Source: Pyrus communis (lineage: Eukaryota; Streptophyta; Magnoliopsida; Rosales; Rosaceae). Taken from it: 64,000 bases of DNA. The stretch is from positions 19,086,053-19,150,052 of the forward strand of contig NC_084816.1 of NCBI RefSeq assembly GCF_963583255.1. The letters are read 5' to 3'. Below, in pieces: positions 23,210 to 36,800 of the stretch. A model generated the notes under the pieces. That model had not been told where the DNA came from, did no database searches, and saw nothing but the letters and a program-made list of their open reading frames with translations. The position numbers were made by a program, and so were the translations under genes. How positions within the stretch are numbered: the stretch's first letter is position 1; every line of letters begins with the position of its first letter.

Positions 23210-24569
23210 GGTTTCACAATACTAGTACCTTTTTTTTATGTTTGGGGTTTGAGGGGGAGGGAGTGGATACCCTATTGGAGTTATGGGAGCTCAGATAGTT
23301 GGTTTGAGATTACAAATTAATCGTTGTTAAGCATATAGTTTTATAGGCAGTGTTAAGTTGGCCATAATATTCAGAGTCTCAGAAACCTAGAATAAGCAAC
23401 ATAATGAGGAGCGAAAATCATCGAGGGACCAATAGGAAGCAAGGGAAAGAGAAGGAAACAAGAACAAGAAAAACTTGTTTTTAGTGACATCTGATACAAG
23501 GTTCTAAATGAGGAAAATGTGATTAAATGTTCTACTTGGCTTCATTAACTTTAAGTCCTTAGTTATTTACATCACAATGTGAAGCAGGTCTTCGTTTTAC
23601 TCGGCCTTCCCGGCTCCCTGATATTCAAACAAGAACAATGCCAAGTATGTAATGACAGTCCATACTATGTCCGGAGTGGGAGATGTGATATGATATTCCG
23701 AGATTATGACAGAACCATCGGCAGTGCATTTAAATAAAAAATTAAGTAACTATACACCAAAATTTTCCAAGTTCCTTGGAAATGACACTGCCATCGTATT
23801 TCTGGATGTTAAAACTATAGAAGCTACAAAGCACAAAGACACACTAGTCTAAGGAAATACATCTGCACCAAGGAGCTACCAAAAAAATAAAGACATATAT
23901 ACATCTTTTTCTTGGACAGATGTCCAGTGTCCACACACACACACACCAACCCCCCTCCCCCTGTGCTCGACAACAAGAGCAACTTAAATATCATATATAG
24001 CGCAATGTGTGAATAGATTAATTGTTATTAGATCAGTTTAAATTTCAAAACTCGTGTAGCAAATAGATTAAATAATACTCATCTAACGGCTATTAACATG
24101 ATGGTGAGCAAAAATGCACTATAGAACAATTGATCCAGATTAAGTTTCGTCTTCGAAATGGAGTTTTTAAGTGTTTTTAGTCCACACTTTATCAGCAAAA
24201 CTAATTCAACCACTTAGTTGAAACCTGAATTGTTTTCAAAGAAGTTACCCGCCCATTTTTTTTTTTTCACCTACTATTGTGAGAAATTTTTTATTATAAC
24301 TGGAACACAGGTGGTACATTACGTTTTTTTTAAGTTTTTTTTAAGGACAGCTAAAAACATATTTCGTTTTGCAGGAGCCAGCGGGCAGCGGCTAGCTACA
24401 GTTTCTTTCTTTCAACTTGTTCGAGTGAAATGGAAACAAACTCTATTACAAAGGTTCCATTTGAAGTTTGACTATTCATGCAATCTGTTTTATCATTTTT
24501 GGACAGAGGGCTTTACAATACGCCACTAGTTCATGCATACATGAGAATTTTTTTGTCTTGGATCTCAAG
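23210..24569. other. NLR upstream region and intergenic DNA
   Basis: No gene is visible. It contains the presumed promoter of the minus-strand NLR derivative, an AC microsatellite at about 23934-23946, and AT-rich sequence. Frames at 24218-24529 look like chance. Confidence 0.4.
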
Positions 24570-25510
24570 TTCAATTATTGGAGAAGGATTCACATGTGAA
24601 CTGGAATCTCTATGAGTATGACCGACCGTGGACCATTCTTTTTTTCGATTTAATAAGAAATGCACTTGAAGTTGAAATTTCTTACCTTTTTGTGTAATAT
24701 GTGATAAACTTTGTTGGCGCAATATAGTTTACCATTAGCATCATCGATATTGTTTTAACTTAACTATTAATTATTAGGTATTGAATTTTATAACCAAAAA
24801 CCTCAGTGACCTTCAATAAGCAACTTTGACCAGAAACTAGATTAGTATATGAGTCACCATGGACCTTTCTTTTCTGATTTTGACAAAACATGGACGTTGA
24901 AGTTGAAATTTCTTATCTTTAGCATGAAAGAAGTTCATGATGCTGCTGTCGCATAACCAAAACATCCTTTTTATCAGTATCTCTCGTTATGCGATGTGTT
25001 ATGTAATAAGAAAGATACTAAGGGCTTCAACAATAGTTTGAGTGAGTGTGATAGCTACATATAGAAATCAAGCAACCTGAATTTGATATCTATAACACTA
25101 CTGCTATATTAGTGTGAGTTCAATATATTAGTATGACATTTATGAGTTTAATATATTAAGTCATATTCACTTTAAGATTAGTTTTCTTTCTAGTTTTTAA
25201 TTTTCTTTATTAGGCAACCTAAATTTTAGTTTTCTTTTTCTCTTTTTTTTTGGTTTGTATTTAAGAAAAAGGGAAATAGAGAGGAGATGCGGGCGGTATA
25301 AAAAGTGGAGGAAGAATGGTCAAAGATACGTAAACCATATATATAAGAGAAGAGATAAAAAAAGAAGTCTAAAACCAAAAAACTGTTGTAGTTGATATTA
25401 TTTAAGAGTGTGATTGTGTAAATCTACAAGTAGAATATCTATAAGATCAAGGATCAAATCCCTAACTTGTATCTTGTCGGGCAAGTAAAGCCCATGCGAT
25501 TAGTATAAAT
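24570..25510. repeat. Diverged third relative of the A/B duplication
   Basis: Bases 24580-24715 resemble 11255-11440 (GGAGAAGGATTCACATGTGA). Bases 24725-25510 resemble about 13890-14640 and 20150-20880, including the ATTAGGTATTGAATTTTAT and TCAAATCCCT strings. The roughly 2.4 kb between these two parts in copies A and B is absent here. Divergence is clearly greater than between A and B, so this is an older copy. Confidence 0.65.
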
Positions 25511-25811
25511 AAATGTTGGCCACAAAAAACGCAAGCAATTACAAACCAGATAAGCTCCATTTTTCTCTCTTTTGCCATTCCCCTCCTACCCTCACTTTCT
25601 AAATTTTCTGTCAACAAAAACTATTTTAATTTTTTACTTGGTAAAAGTTATCCTTATTTCTTCTTTGTTTCTTACCTCCTTTTCTTTCATCACCCTTCTC
25701 CATTCTCATTTTCCTTATATACTCATATCTTAATCACAAAAAAGGAAAATAAAAAAACTAGTTATCAAACGTACCATTTGTCTTTCAGACCAACTAATTA
25801 GCTAGCTAAAC
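25511..25811. other. AT-rich spacer
   Basis: CT-rich and AT-rich sequence without a gene, ending in the target duplication CAACT of the solo LTR. Confidence 0.4.
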
Positions 25812-25816
25812 CAACT

Positions 25817-28279
25817 TGACACACCCCGACCCGTAATGTTCACTTGGACTTCGAATCGAGCTGTGCTAGCTACCACTTGGAAGGTGATGAAGCCATAAGG
25901 TGTAGTGTAGTGGAACATGTAAATAAATTTAAACCTAAAAGTGCCTAATTTTAAGAGTGCGTTGGTGAGTGAGAATGAACCCATTTCACACGTGATGTTA
26001 GAGCATAAGTAAAGTACAGTAAAGTAGGATGAGAATTATACCATTGAAGGTATTCTCCAATACCAAGATTTGCCAAGAATCCTCGTCGATACAAAATCTC
26101 AGCTACTAAAACCTGGAGGGGCAAAAAATAAGGGTGAGTGGGCTTGAAAATAAAGCTTTGTAAAAACCTTTTTGAAAACAAATAACCCTTCACCGTAAAA
26201 TAAGTATAGTTTTCAAAATATACATACTACGTATAGTATAAAAATACTTACCATAGCCAGCTGTATTTCAAGAATGCCATACGCCATAACTTTCGTAAAT
26301 AAATACCTGACGTCCATAATCACATATTCTCGCATAAATAAATATATCATATCGAGTGCTCATTGACATATGTTGACACACAAGTTCATGTAGAGATATT
26401 CTGACATAAACGGGACTGAGTGTAACAATGATATACTCTCTAGTACTACAGTCATGTGAAGACTGGCGCTATGCACAACACATATGAGTCCTAATTGCCT
26501 ATTGCAATCTAGGACATGACTGGCACCTACAATGGATCCAAGGTGAGCGTACGGTGCGATGTGCACATACACGTGAAAGACTGGCCTTGGCCCAGACGAT
26601 TACTAACACAAGTGCAGTAATGATGAGCAGATAACACAAATATAACCATGCCACAATGATTCGATAATTCTAGTTGACGCAACATTATTCTTGAACATAA
26701 ATATAATTAAGGCATCCCCTTATAGTAAGCTTACCTGAGCATCTCGTAAGATTAATTTATACTTTCTCAACCATGAGGCAATTCTTACGAGCGTTAATTT
26801 AATTATGGCAATCACATAGATAATTCATTACTAGATGTATATATGGAAACTAAATGAATATATGTATATATCAAAGAAAAGACCCACTCACATATCATGT
26901 TATCGAGTCAAACCCGCCTCATAGCATCGAGAGTTCTTGTGATGTGTTTCACTTAGAAATGAAACCATTTATGTAAATACGTAACGTACTAACTTATAAA
27001 CGCGTTTTCGTTCAAAGTACGACTAATAAAGTAATTATTTTAAAATAGTCGAATTTCGGAAAACGGATTGCGGATTCGGATTCGGCACGTCGAGAAACCT
27101 AAGGAGGGACCTCAGTTTCCTCCACACATTGCCGCACGTGCCGCCACAAGGTGGCTGCACAGGCAGCCATGAGCTGACCACCCCACATGTCTACGCGCAC
27201 CCACGCACCTGCAAGTACGTACGTACTCGCCTTCCTCGCGAGTTCTTGCAATTTTGCAAGTTTTTGGTCCAACTTCCAGAGCTCCAAACAAGCTCATTTC
27301 TCAACCAAAATCTGTGCTTCAATAACCTAAATAAAGTTAGGAATGCAGGGAATAGATCTATACTGGATCGGGGCCAAGACACAGTCAGAGTTGGCCAGAA
27401 AAATCCTCTGAAAGTGCCTAATGGCCATAGTTCAAGCTTCCAAAATTTCTGGAAAAATTTCCCCCGAGATGTTTTTCTGCATCAACTCTACCAAATTTCA
27501 TTGTGAAGGTTAAAGACCTTATCAAAAGTCCCAAAAACAATAAGATTTAAGGTTGAGGGCTCCCGAGACTTACCCTTGGTCAGAAAACCGAAACTCGCTG
27601 GAGTTAGCTTCGTAGATGGTGATGCACTCTCTCCATGCTAGCCGAGGTAAAGAGAGATGAGAGAGAGAGATGATGAAAGAAGGGGAAAGTGTCATGACTG
27701 TCGGCGATGGTGTTTCTGTGATAAGGGGTCTTGCCGGAGTGGGCAAGTGGTCGCGTTTTGATGGTCTTTGCAAAATAGAGAAATGAGAGAGAAGGGAGGA
27801 GAGAGCTGAGAGGGTTAGAGGGAAATGGGATGTCATGGCAGCACAAGAAAGGTGAGTGAAGAAATGGAGCTCCGGGAATATATGGAGGAAAGGGACACAT
27901 GGCAGCAAGAGAGTGGTCCAAAAGTTTGAAAAATAAAAAGAGAGTGTTAGGAAGAGAAAAGGGACATGGGACAGGCGGGAGTGGGGTGTGGGCCCATGTG
28001 GCTCACAAAACAACCCACAAAATATATCTAAACATAAAATTACCAATTTGCCTTCGATATTCGATATTTTGTAAAATTTTAACCGTAGCTCCAATTTCGA
28101 TTCCGTCTGTGGCTACACATTTGTATCGTTGAGTACTTCGAGAATACAGTAAAATAGAAGCTCGTACACGTCACAAAATGATGGTCAACAAAGGTCAACA
28201 ATCTCACCTCTAGTGGCATTTTCCTAAATTCACTCTTTTGAAATTTATAAAATCATAAAATTAGGGATGTGTCGTCACA
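25817..28279 (-). mobile_element. Solo LTR, probably Ty3/gypsy
   Basis: The 2463-bp block starts TGACACACCCCGACC and ends GTCGTCACA. It is bounded by a 5-bp direct repeat CAACT (25812-25816 and 28280-28284). On the minus strand it reads TGTGACGACACATCCC to GGGTCGGGGTGTGTCA, the TG...CA form of an LTR. No gag-pol domains occur inside and no second LTR is adjacent, so recombination between two LTRs has probably left one. The length and the TGTGACGAC start suggest a gypsy chromovirus. A LARD-like element is the alternative. The frames inside (for example near 27570-28094) are chance. Confidence 0.7.
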
Positions 28280-28299
28280 CAACTTCTTCTAGTATCTTA

Positions 28300-29016
28300 T
28301 TGATAATAACCTTCAAAGTCTTTAAGGGGTTGTTTGTTGCACGAAATATGCTTAGCTTCGAATAATTATGGAGACTAGTTTGAATAGGCTTGTCTTTTCC
28401 CTTATCTAAGTATCACGCTTTAAATGGCTTAAAATAAGCCCTACTAGTAAAGGTGTGATGCTAATTAATCTGGTTTTTAATTAAATTCATGTTCGGTCTA
28501 GTTTGTTCAATCGAACACCACCTAAAATTTCTTAATTTATCTGTCCGAGACAAGAACAAGGCTACAAATTAAGTTTGAATTGTCAAAACTATAGTACAAT
28601 CAAAAGAACTAGTTGATATCATATGTGAGTTTGGTCAATTGATAAAATAATGTCTGCCCATTTTGCAGCCAAGTTCAAAGTCCGATTTTCATATATTTGA
28701 GTAACTAAAAGTGTTGTCCTTTGAACAAAACAAAAATGTAACATATCATCTCAAAAAGTACAACTATGGACAAGGACAACTCCACTAGAACAAAGTTGTT
28801 GGTGTCTTAAAAAGCAAAATGCACCAACAAACAATGGTGTTATTATCTACATACAAGGAGATGAAACCCATGAACTGTTTCTGGAACTTATTCTTGGACT
28901 TGCTCACCACCTTTGTATGTATCTCACATCTTCGTGCCTACAAATAAGCAAATTTCCAAATTACGTTAAGAATCCGACAGAAAATACATTTACCATATAG
29001 CAATTTGTGCACATGA
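28300..29016. repeat. Diverged duplicate of the 20900-21815 region
   Basis: The order of shared strings (AATAACCTTCAAAGTC, GGGGTTGTTTGTT, TTTGAATAGGCTTG, the degenerate SINE, GATGAAACCCATGAA, TTATTCTTGGACTTGCTCAC) is the same as upstream of the 22-kb NLR derivative. The match ends at about 29016, where roughly 280 bases present in the other copy are missing and the LRR part begins. Confidence 0.75.
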
Positions 29017-29462
29017 ATACCCTGGGGCAGTTGCTCACCACTATCCTCTCTAGAGCTGACAGTCCTGATTCCCTTGAACAGATAGTCCTTAAGCTTTCCA
29101 TATCCCTGACTTCAATGGTTTTCAACTTTGGAAGTGTTTCAAAGAAATCTTTCGTGATAACCTGCAGCTTCATCATCCTGTAGTCACTCACCTTGATTTC
29201 TTCGAGGTTTGGAACCAGTCGAAGTATAGCAAAAGATATGAGGTTCTTTAGAAGTCGACATCCCACCACCTTGATGGTCTTTAAATTTTCAAGGCATCCT
29301 CTGGGGACTTTCGTGCCCAACAATGTTGCTAAGTTATCCAGGTGACTCAGAGTTAAGTGCTCCAAATTTGGCAATGCGCTCCGAAGAGTTGTTTCGCCGA
29401 CTAACAATGTAGTTATGCAGTCACAATTTGATATGGTGAGCGACTTCAAGTTTAGCAGGCCA
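29017..29462 (-). pseudogene. NLR pseudogene, LRR half (split by a copia element)
   Basis: It encodes LRR sequence nearly the same as residues 225-375 of the 22-kb gene (LKSLTISNCDCITTLLVGET, then LEHLTLSHLDNLATLLGT and LEEIKVSDY). The 5' part of the gene is 9.2 kb away at 38705-39297, because a Ty1/copia element is inserted with target duplication GGCCA. The C-terminal repeats and tail are deleted at 29017. Confidence 0.85.
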
Positions 29463-29714
29463 TGTTAAGGAATCTCCTACATCAAAGGAGATCAGTTCGT
29501 CAACAACACAATCTGCTCCATCAACTGCACAATTGGCTCCTTCGTATGAAAGTCAACTATGATATATGCTATGCTGTCTTTCCTATTCTATTTGATCAGA
29601 ATTGATTCAGTCATTCAAGTATGATTGTATTTACCATATTTGGATTGTATTCAAAGTGTATATAATCACAGACTTGTACCTATAAACAATTCAATGAAAT
29701 ATATCAATTCTATA
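29463..29714 (+). repeat. 5' LTR of the copia element
   Basis: A 252-bp LTR starting TGTTAAGGAATCTCC and ending CAATTCTATA. Against the 3' LTR I count three substitutions and no indel. The primer-binding site TGGTATCACGAGCC follows at once (29715), complementary in form to the initiator Met tRNA 3' end (usually TGGTATCAGAGC). Confidence 0.9.
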
Positions 29715-32700
29715 TGGTATCACGAGCCCAAAAACTCCAACGAGCAATTTTTTGTTGATCCCTCTCTTTCCTGTTTTCATCCATGGCCACTGACGCCGCT
29801 ACAACCAACCCTCTACCAGACCTCAACTCCACTACTCCCACCTTGATCACCATAAACGCTACATCCCAATTACCTGTGAAACTCACACCCACCAATTACC
29901 CATCCTGGCGTGCTCAGTTCACCGCCCTTCTTTACGGCTACGACCTCATGGGTTATGTGGATGGTTCTCATCTCTGCCCATCAACCACTCAAACCGTGCT
30001 TCGCACCTTTTGGATTCGGCAAGATCAACTTCTCCTTCATGCGATTCTTGCTTCCGTCTCCCCGCAGGTCATCTCCCTTATTGCCTCTGCCAAGACATCC
30101 AAGGAGGCTTGGGACAAGCTTCTTCATCTCTTTGCTAGCAAAGCCCGTGCCCGCGTTCTTGGTCTCAAAGAACGCCTTACTCTCCTGCGTCGTGAGAACA
30201 AGCCTGTCTCTGAGTATCTACAAGAAGTCCGCGTTATTGCAGATGAGCTTGCCATCATTGATGTCCCCCTCTCTGATGATGATCTCCTCCTCTACATTCT
30301 TAATGGTGTTGGCTCGAACTTCAAGGAAATTGCTGCGGTAGTTCGTTCCCGCGACACCTCAATCTCTTTTGAAAACCTGCATGACAAACTGGTTGAACAT
30401 GAAGCTGCTCTCAAGCGTGATGATACCATTGTTGTACCCCCAGTGATCATTGCCAATGTCACTCAGACATCTCGCTTCCACACCTCAAATCGTGGCTATC
30501 GCTCTCACAACTCCAACTCCAACCGTGGGTCCTTTCTCTCTCGCAATCCTTCTCGCGGTTCCTTTGAGCACCCCCACACATCTTTCATTGCCACCAATTC
30601 TCGTAGTTCCTACAAGCCCATCCAACAATCTTTCACCGACAATGGTCGCCGCTCTACCAACATGAACAACACAGGTTATCGTGGTTTCTGTCAATGGTGT
30701 GGCACTCAAGGTCATAGTGCCAAACGCTGCCCTCAACTTCAATCTGGACCTTCCAGTCCGCTCGTGGCCAATCCTACCACCCATGGCCGGTCCACCTCTT
30801 CTCCAACATGGTTGCTTGATTCTGGTGCCTCTCACCATGTTACCTCCAATGTCAACACTCTCTCTGGTGCAGCTATATATGATGGTCCTGATGAAATAAT
30901 TATTGGTAATGGTTCAGGTTTGGGTATCACACATGTCGGTTCAACCACTTTACCCTCCTCCTCCTCCCAATATTTCAGCTTATCAAACGTTCTATGTGTT
31001 CCCTCTATGAAAAAAGACATTATTTCTATTTCTAAATTTAATAAACAAAATAATACCTCTATTGAACTTTTTCCTGATTTCTTTCATGTCAAGGATCTGA
31101 GCACGGGGGCGGTTCTTCTTCGAGGCCCGAATAAGGATGATGTGTACGAGTGGTCTCCTAAATCTTTTTATCAACCACAAGCTATGGGGGGTGTGGTGGT
31201 CTCTCCCAACCTCTGGCATCGTCGTCTTGGTCATCCCAGCCATCAAACTTTCCAACAAGTCTTTCGTATGTCTTCCATTAATGTGTCTTCCAAGTTGTTC
31301 AAGTCTGTTTGTCATTCATGTCTATGTAATAAAAGCCATCGTCTCCCGTTTGGTACTTCGTCTCTCACTAGTCATGGTGCATTAGACCTCCTTTATAGTG
31401 ATGTTTAGGGCCCTGCTCCATACTCTTCTATTGATGGTTTTTCTTACTATGTTATCTTTGTTGATCATTTTACAAAATATATATGGCTCTACCCTCTCAA
31501 AAAGAAATCTGATGTGTTTTCCACTTTTGTCACCTTCAAAGCACTTGTTGAAAATTACTTCAAAAGAAAAATCACTAGATTATACACTGATGGTGGGGGC
31601 GAATTTATCAAACTCCAACATTTTCTGTCATCCAATGGCATCACCCATCTTCTTACACCACCTCACACTCCTTAACACAATGGAGTTGCCGAACGACGAC
31701 ATCGTCATATTGTTGAAACTGGTCTCACACTTCTTCATCAAGCTTCTTTACCTCTCACCTATTGGTCTTATGCCTTTAAAACAGCTACCTATCTTATCAA
31801 CCGTATGCCCACTCCGATTCTTAATAATCTCTCCCCATTCACTCAACTCTTTGATGAACAACCCAACTACTCCCGTCTTCGTACATTTGGGTGCTTGTGT
31901 TTTCCTTGGTTACGTCCTTACAATTCCAATAAATTACTCCCTCGTTCCCGCCCATGTCTCTTCCTTGGTTACTCATCTAATCAAAGTGCTTTTCAGTGTC
32001 TTGATCTTTCCTCCAACAAACTTTTTATCTCTCGGCATGTTCAATTCGATGAGTCCACTTTTCCTCTTGCTAACCTCCCTTCCTCCACTCCCCATGTCAC
32101 GGTTGATAACTCTCACACTTGGGTCTCTTCTCTTTCTCCAGTTACTCATATTCCTGTCCACTTACCCACCAGGCCTGTTGAGTCGGTTGTTTCTTCTTCG
32201 CTGCCACCACACGTCACATCATCATCATCATTATAATCTGCCCCTGTCTCAGAACCGTCACCATCCGCTGCCCCGGTTCTTATTGCTGCTGCTATCCCTC
32301 CTCTCTTACCGTCACCCAATCACCACGCATTGGTCCCTACCTCTACCGCACCTATATTCACCCCACCACATTCTCCAGCCCAAACTGATCAAGTCCAGCC
32401 ACCTCCTCCCAACAACCCCGTTCGTACATACACTAGAAACCCTCATAGGATTGTTGTCACCTTTCCATCCTCTAACCCACCCTCCCCCAACCCCCCCGTA
32501 CCTCCTGTGCTCTCCGATCATTCCATGATCACCCGTGCCAAAGCCGGTATCCACAAACCCAATCCTCGGTATGCTATGACTGCTACTAAACATCCCATTT
32601 TCTCCTCAGTTGAACCGACATGTGTTTCCCAAGCTGTCAAGGATCCCCTTTGGCGACAAGCAATGTCCAATGAGTTCAATGCGTTAATTCGCAATGGTAC

Positions 32701-33438
32701 ATGGGAGCTCGTTCCTTCCCTTCCCTCTCAAAATCTTATTGGTTGTAAGTGGGTGTTTCGTATCAAACGGCATCCTGATGGCACTATTGACAGGTACAAG
32801 GCACGCTTAGTTGCCAAGGGTTTTCACCAACGTCCTGGTGTTGATTTTTCAGACACTTTCAGTTCGGTGATCAAACCTACTACTATACGCATTGTTTTGC
32901 ATCTTGCCGTGACTCATGGGTGGCCAATTCGTCAGTTGGACGTTAACAATGCTTTCCTTCATGGCACACTCCGTGAAAATGTCTATATGGTCCAACCACC
33001 TGGTTTTGTTGACTCTAATCATCCATCTCATGTGTGTAAATTGAGGAAAGCCCTATATGGCCTCAAACAGGCTCCCCGGGCATGGTACAAGGAATTACAC
33101 TCATTTCTGCTCTCCCATGGCTTTGTCAATGCCATCTCTGATGCCTCACTCTTTCTCTTGAAAAATGGGACTGCTGTAATTTATTTTTTGGTTTATGTTG
33201 ATGATCTTCTTATTACAGGAAACGATTCCTCACTTGTAGCAAAGTTCATTCACCTGTTGGCCACTCGGTTCTCCGTCAAGGACCTGGGCTCCTTACATTA
33301 CTTTCTTGGTGTTGAAGTCATTCCCACAGCCACTGGCCTCTTCCTCTCTCAGCACAAGTACATTCATGATCTTCTTGTCAATGCCAAGATGGATGGTGCA
33401 AAGGCTGTCAGTACGCCTCTCTCCACCACTCACTCACT

Positions 33439-33817
33439 TAGGCCTGGCAATTTCTGACACGACCCGATAACCCGACACGACACGACACGAAATTAACAGG
33501 TGTTTGGGTCGACACGATAACGAATCGGGTCTTATCGGGTAACCCGATAAGCACCTGTTAAGATAACGGGTTGGGTCGGGTATACACGTGGGTAAACACG
33601 ATACACGATAAGCAGAATATTATTTTTATAATTTTATAACCCTAAAAAAATACTGTAATAATTATATACATTAATTTTACAATTTTATACCCCTAAAAAT
33701 TATAATAAATATATATATATATATATATATATTAAATTAACTATAAAATTTATAATAATTATAATAATTATATATACTATAATAATTATACCCCCAAAAT
33801 ATTAAGTCTATCTATAC

Positions 33818-33854
<37 letters not shown>

Positions 33855-36800
33855 TTTTATAAAAACTATAATGCATATTAATTAATAATTTAATATGCAT
33901 GATCATGCATTTGCCAACTTGCCGCCCTTTTTGAAAAAAAAATGGAGGGAAAATGAAAATGTTAAGAAAAGTTGAAAGTAAAACAAAAAAGTGAGGGAAT
34001 TAGGGAAAGATGTTGGAGGGAAAAGTGAAAATGATAAGAAAAAGTTGAAAAGGAAACAAAAAAGAGAGGGAAAAATGAAAATTAATAGAAGTGGTGAGAA
34101 ATTTTTTTTTTTTTTTTAAGTTATTAACTTTTTATCACACACATGACTGTCATTATATCTCACTATTTTTATAATGAACACGTGACACGTGATGTATGTA
34201 CTATTCCATGTACCAGTCAATTATAATTTATACGTACAAAATAAATAGATTTAAATCTACTTAATAAATATATATATACACACACACACACGGAACTTGA
34301 TTGATGGCATACGAATTCTCCAAAACTAATTTCAACGATCCAAACCGTCAAAATTGTTTGTATATGCTTGGAGATCACATCAGCAAAAAATCACAAAAAA
34401 AAAACATTCAGAGGTTAAGTAACGGGACAAAGTTTTTCAACGGTTATAAACGAAAAATCACGATTTAACGGTTATTTTAACTCCGATTTTGATGATTTTT
34501 TATAACTACACTCCTTGACCCTATATGAATACAATGAATGAATTCGATCTTCAATTTAAAATATTTACACAAGTGGATACCACAAAATCTTATGTTATAC
34601 TTAATAAAAGTATAAATAAACTCTAAGTGTTAGTCAATCTATCGTTTTACGAATTCTCCAAAACTAATTTCAAAGATCCAAACCGTCAAAATTGTTTGTA
34701 TATGCTTGGAGATCACATCAGCAAAAAATCACAAAAAAAAAAACATTCAAAGATCAAGTAACGGGACAAAGCTTTTCAACGGTTATAAACGAAAAATCAA
34801 GATTTAACGGTTATTTTAACTCCGATTTTGATGATTTTTTATAACTACACTCCTTAACCCTATGTGAATACAATGAATGAATTCGATCTTCAATTTAAAA
34901 TATTTACACAAGTGGATACCACAAAATCTTATGTTATACTTAATAAAAGTATAAATAAACTCTAAGTGTTAGTCAATCTATCGTTTTACGAATTCTCCAA
35001 AACTAATTTCAAAGATCCAAACCGTCAAAATTGTTTGTATATGCTTGGAGATCACATCAGCAAAAAATCACAAAAAAAAAACATTCAAAGATCAAGTAAC
35101 GGGACAAAGCTTTTCAACGGTTATAAACGAAAAATCAAGATTTAACGGTTATTTTAACTCCGATTTTGATGATTTTTTATAACTACACTCCTTGACCCTA
35201 TGTGAATACAATGAATGAATTCGATCTTCAATTTAAAATATTTACACAAGTGGATACCACAAAATCTTATGTTATACTTAATAAAAGTATAAATAAACTC
35301 TAAGTGTTAGTCAATCTATCGTTTTACGAATTCTCCAAAACTAATTTCAACGATCCAAACCGTCAAAATTGTTTGTATATGCTTGGAGATCACATCAGCA
35401 AAAAATCACAAAAAAAAAAAACATTCAAAGATCAAGTAACGGGACAAAGCTTTTCAACGGTTATAAACGAAAAATCAAGATTTAACGGTTATTTTAACTC
35501 CGATTTTGATGATTTTTTATAACTACACTCCTTGACCCTATGTGAATACAATGAATGAATTCGATCTTCAATTTAAAATATTTACACAAGTGGATACCAC
35601 AAAATCTTATGTTATACTTAATAAAAGTATAAATAAACTCTAAGTGTTAGTCAATCTATCGTTTTACGAATTCTTCAAAACTAATTTCAACGATCCAAAC
35701 CGTCAAAATTGTTTGTATATGCTTGGAGATCACATCAGCAAAAAATCACAAAAAAAAAACATTCAAAGATCAAGTAACGGGACAAAGCTTTTCAACGGTT
35801 ATAAACGAAAAATCAAGATTTAACGGTTATTTTAACTCCGATTTTGATGATTTTTTATAATTACACTCCTTGACCCTATGTGAATACAATGAATGAATTC
35901 GATCTTCAATTTAAAATATTTACACAAGTGGATACCACAAAATCTTATGTTATACTTAATAAAAGTATAAATAAACTCTAAGTGTTAGTCAATCTATCGT
36001 TTTACGAATTCTCCAAAACTAATTTCAACGATCCAAACCGTCAAAATTGTTTGTATATGCTTGGAGATCACATCAGCAAAAAATCACAAAAAAAAAACAT
36101 TCAAAGATCAAGTAACGGGACAAAGCTTTTAAACGGTTATAAACGAAAAATCACGATTTAACGGTTATTTTAACTCCAATTTTGATGATTTTTTATAACT
36201 ACACTCCTTGACCCTATATGAATACAATGAATGAATTCGATCTTCAATTTAAAATATTTACACAAGTGGATACCACAAAATCTTATGTTATACTTAATAA
36301 AAGTATAAATAAACTCTAAGTGTTAGTCAATCTATCGTTTTACGAATTCTCCAAAACTAATTTCAACGATCCAAACCGTCAAAATTGTTTGTATATGCTT
36401 GGAGATCACATCAGCAAAAAATCACAAAAAAAAAACATTCAAAGATCAAGTAACGGGACAAAGCTTTTCAACGGTTATAAACGAAAAATCACGATTTAAC
36501 GGTTATTTTAACTCCGATTTTGATGATTTTTTATAACTACACTCCTTGATCCTATATGAATACAATGAATGAATTCGATCTTCAATTTAAAATATTTACA
36601 CAAGTGGATACCACAAAATCTTATGTTATACTTAATAAAAGTATAAATAAACTCTAAGTGTTAGTCAATCTATCGTTTTACGAATTCTCCAAAACTAATT
36701 TCAACGATCCAAACCGTCAAAATTGTTTGTATATGCTTGGAGATCACATCAGCAAAAAATCACAAAAAAAAAACATTCAAAGATCAAGTAACGGGACAAA

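Noticed and set aside
27570..28094. 174-residue minus-strand frame
   Set aside because: It lies inside the solo LTR, is composition-driven and resembles no protein family.
31398..32528. 376-residue frame in a second frame of the copia element
   Set aside because: It is a shadow of the gag-pol frame with Leu/Pro-rich composition and no domain.
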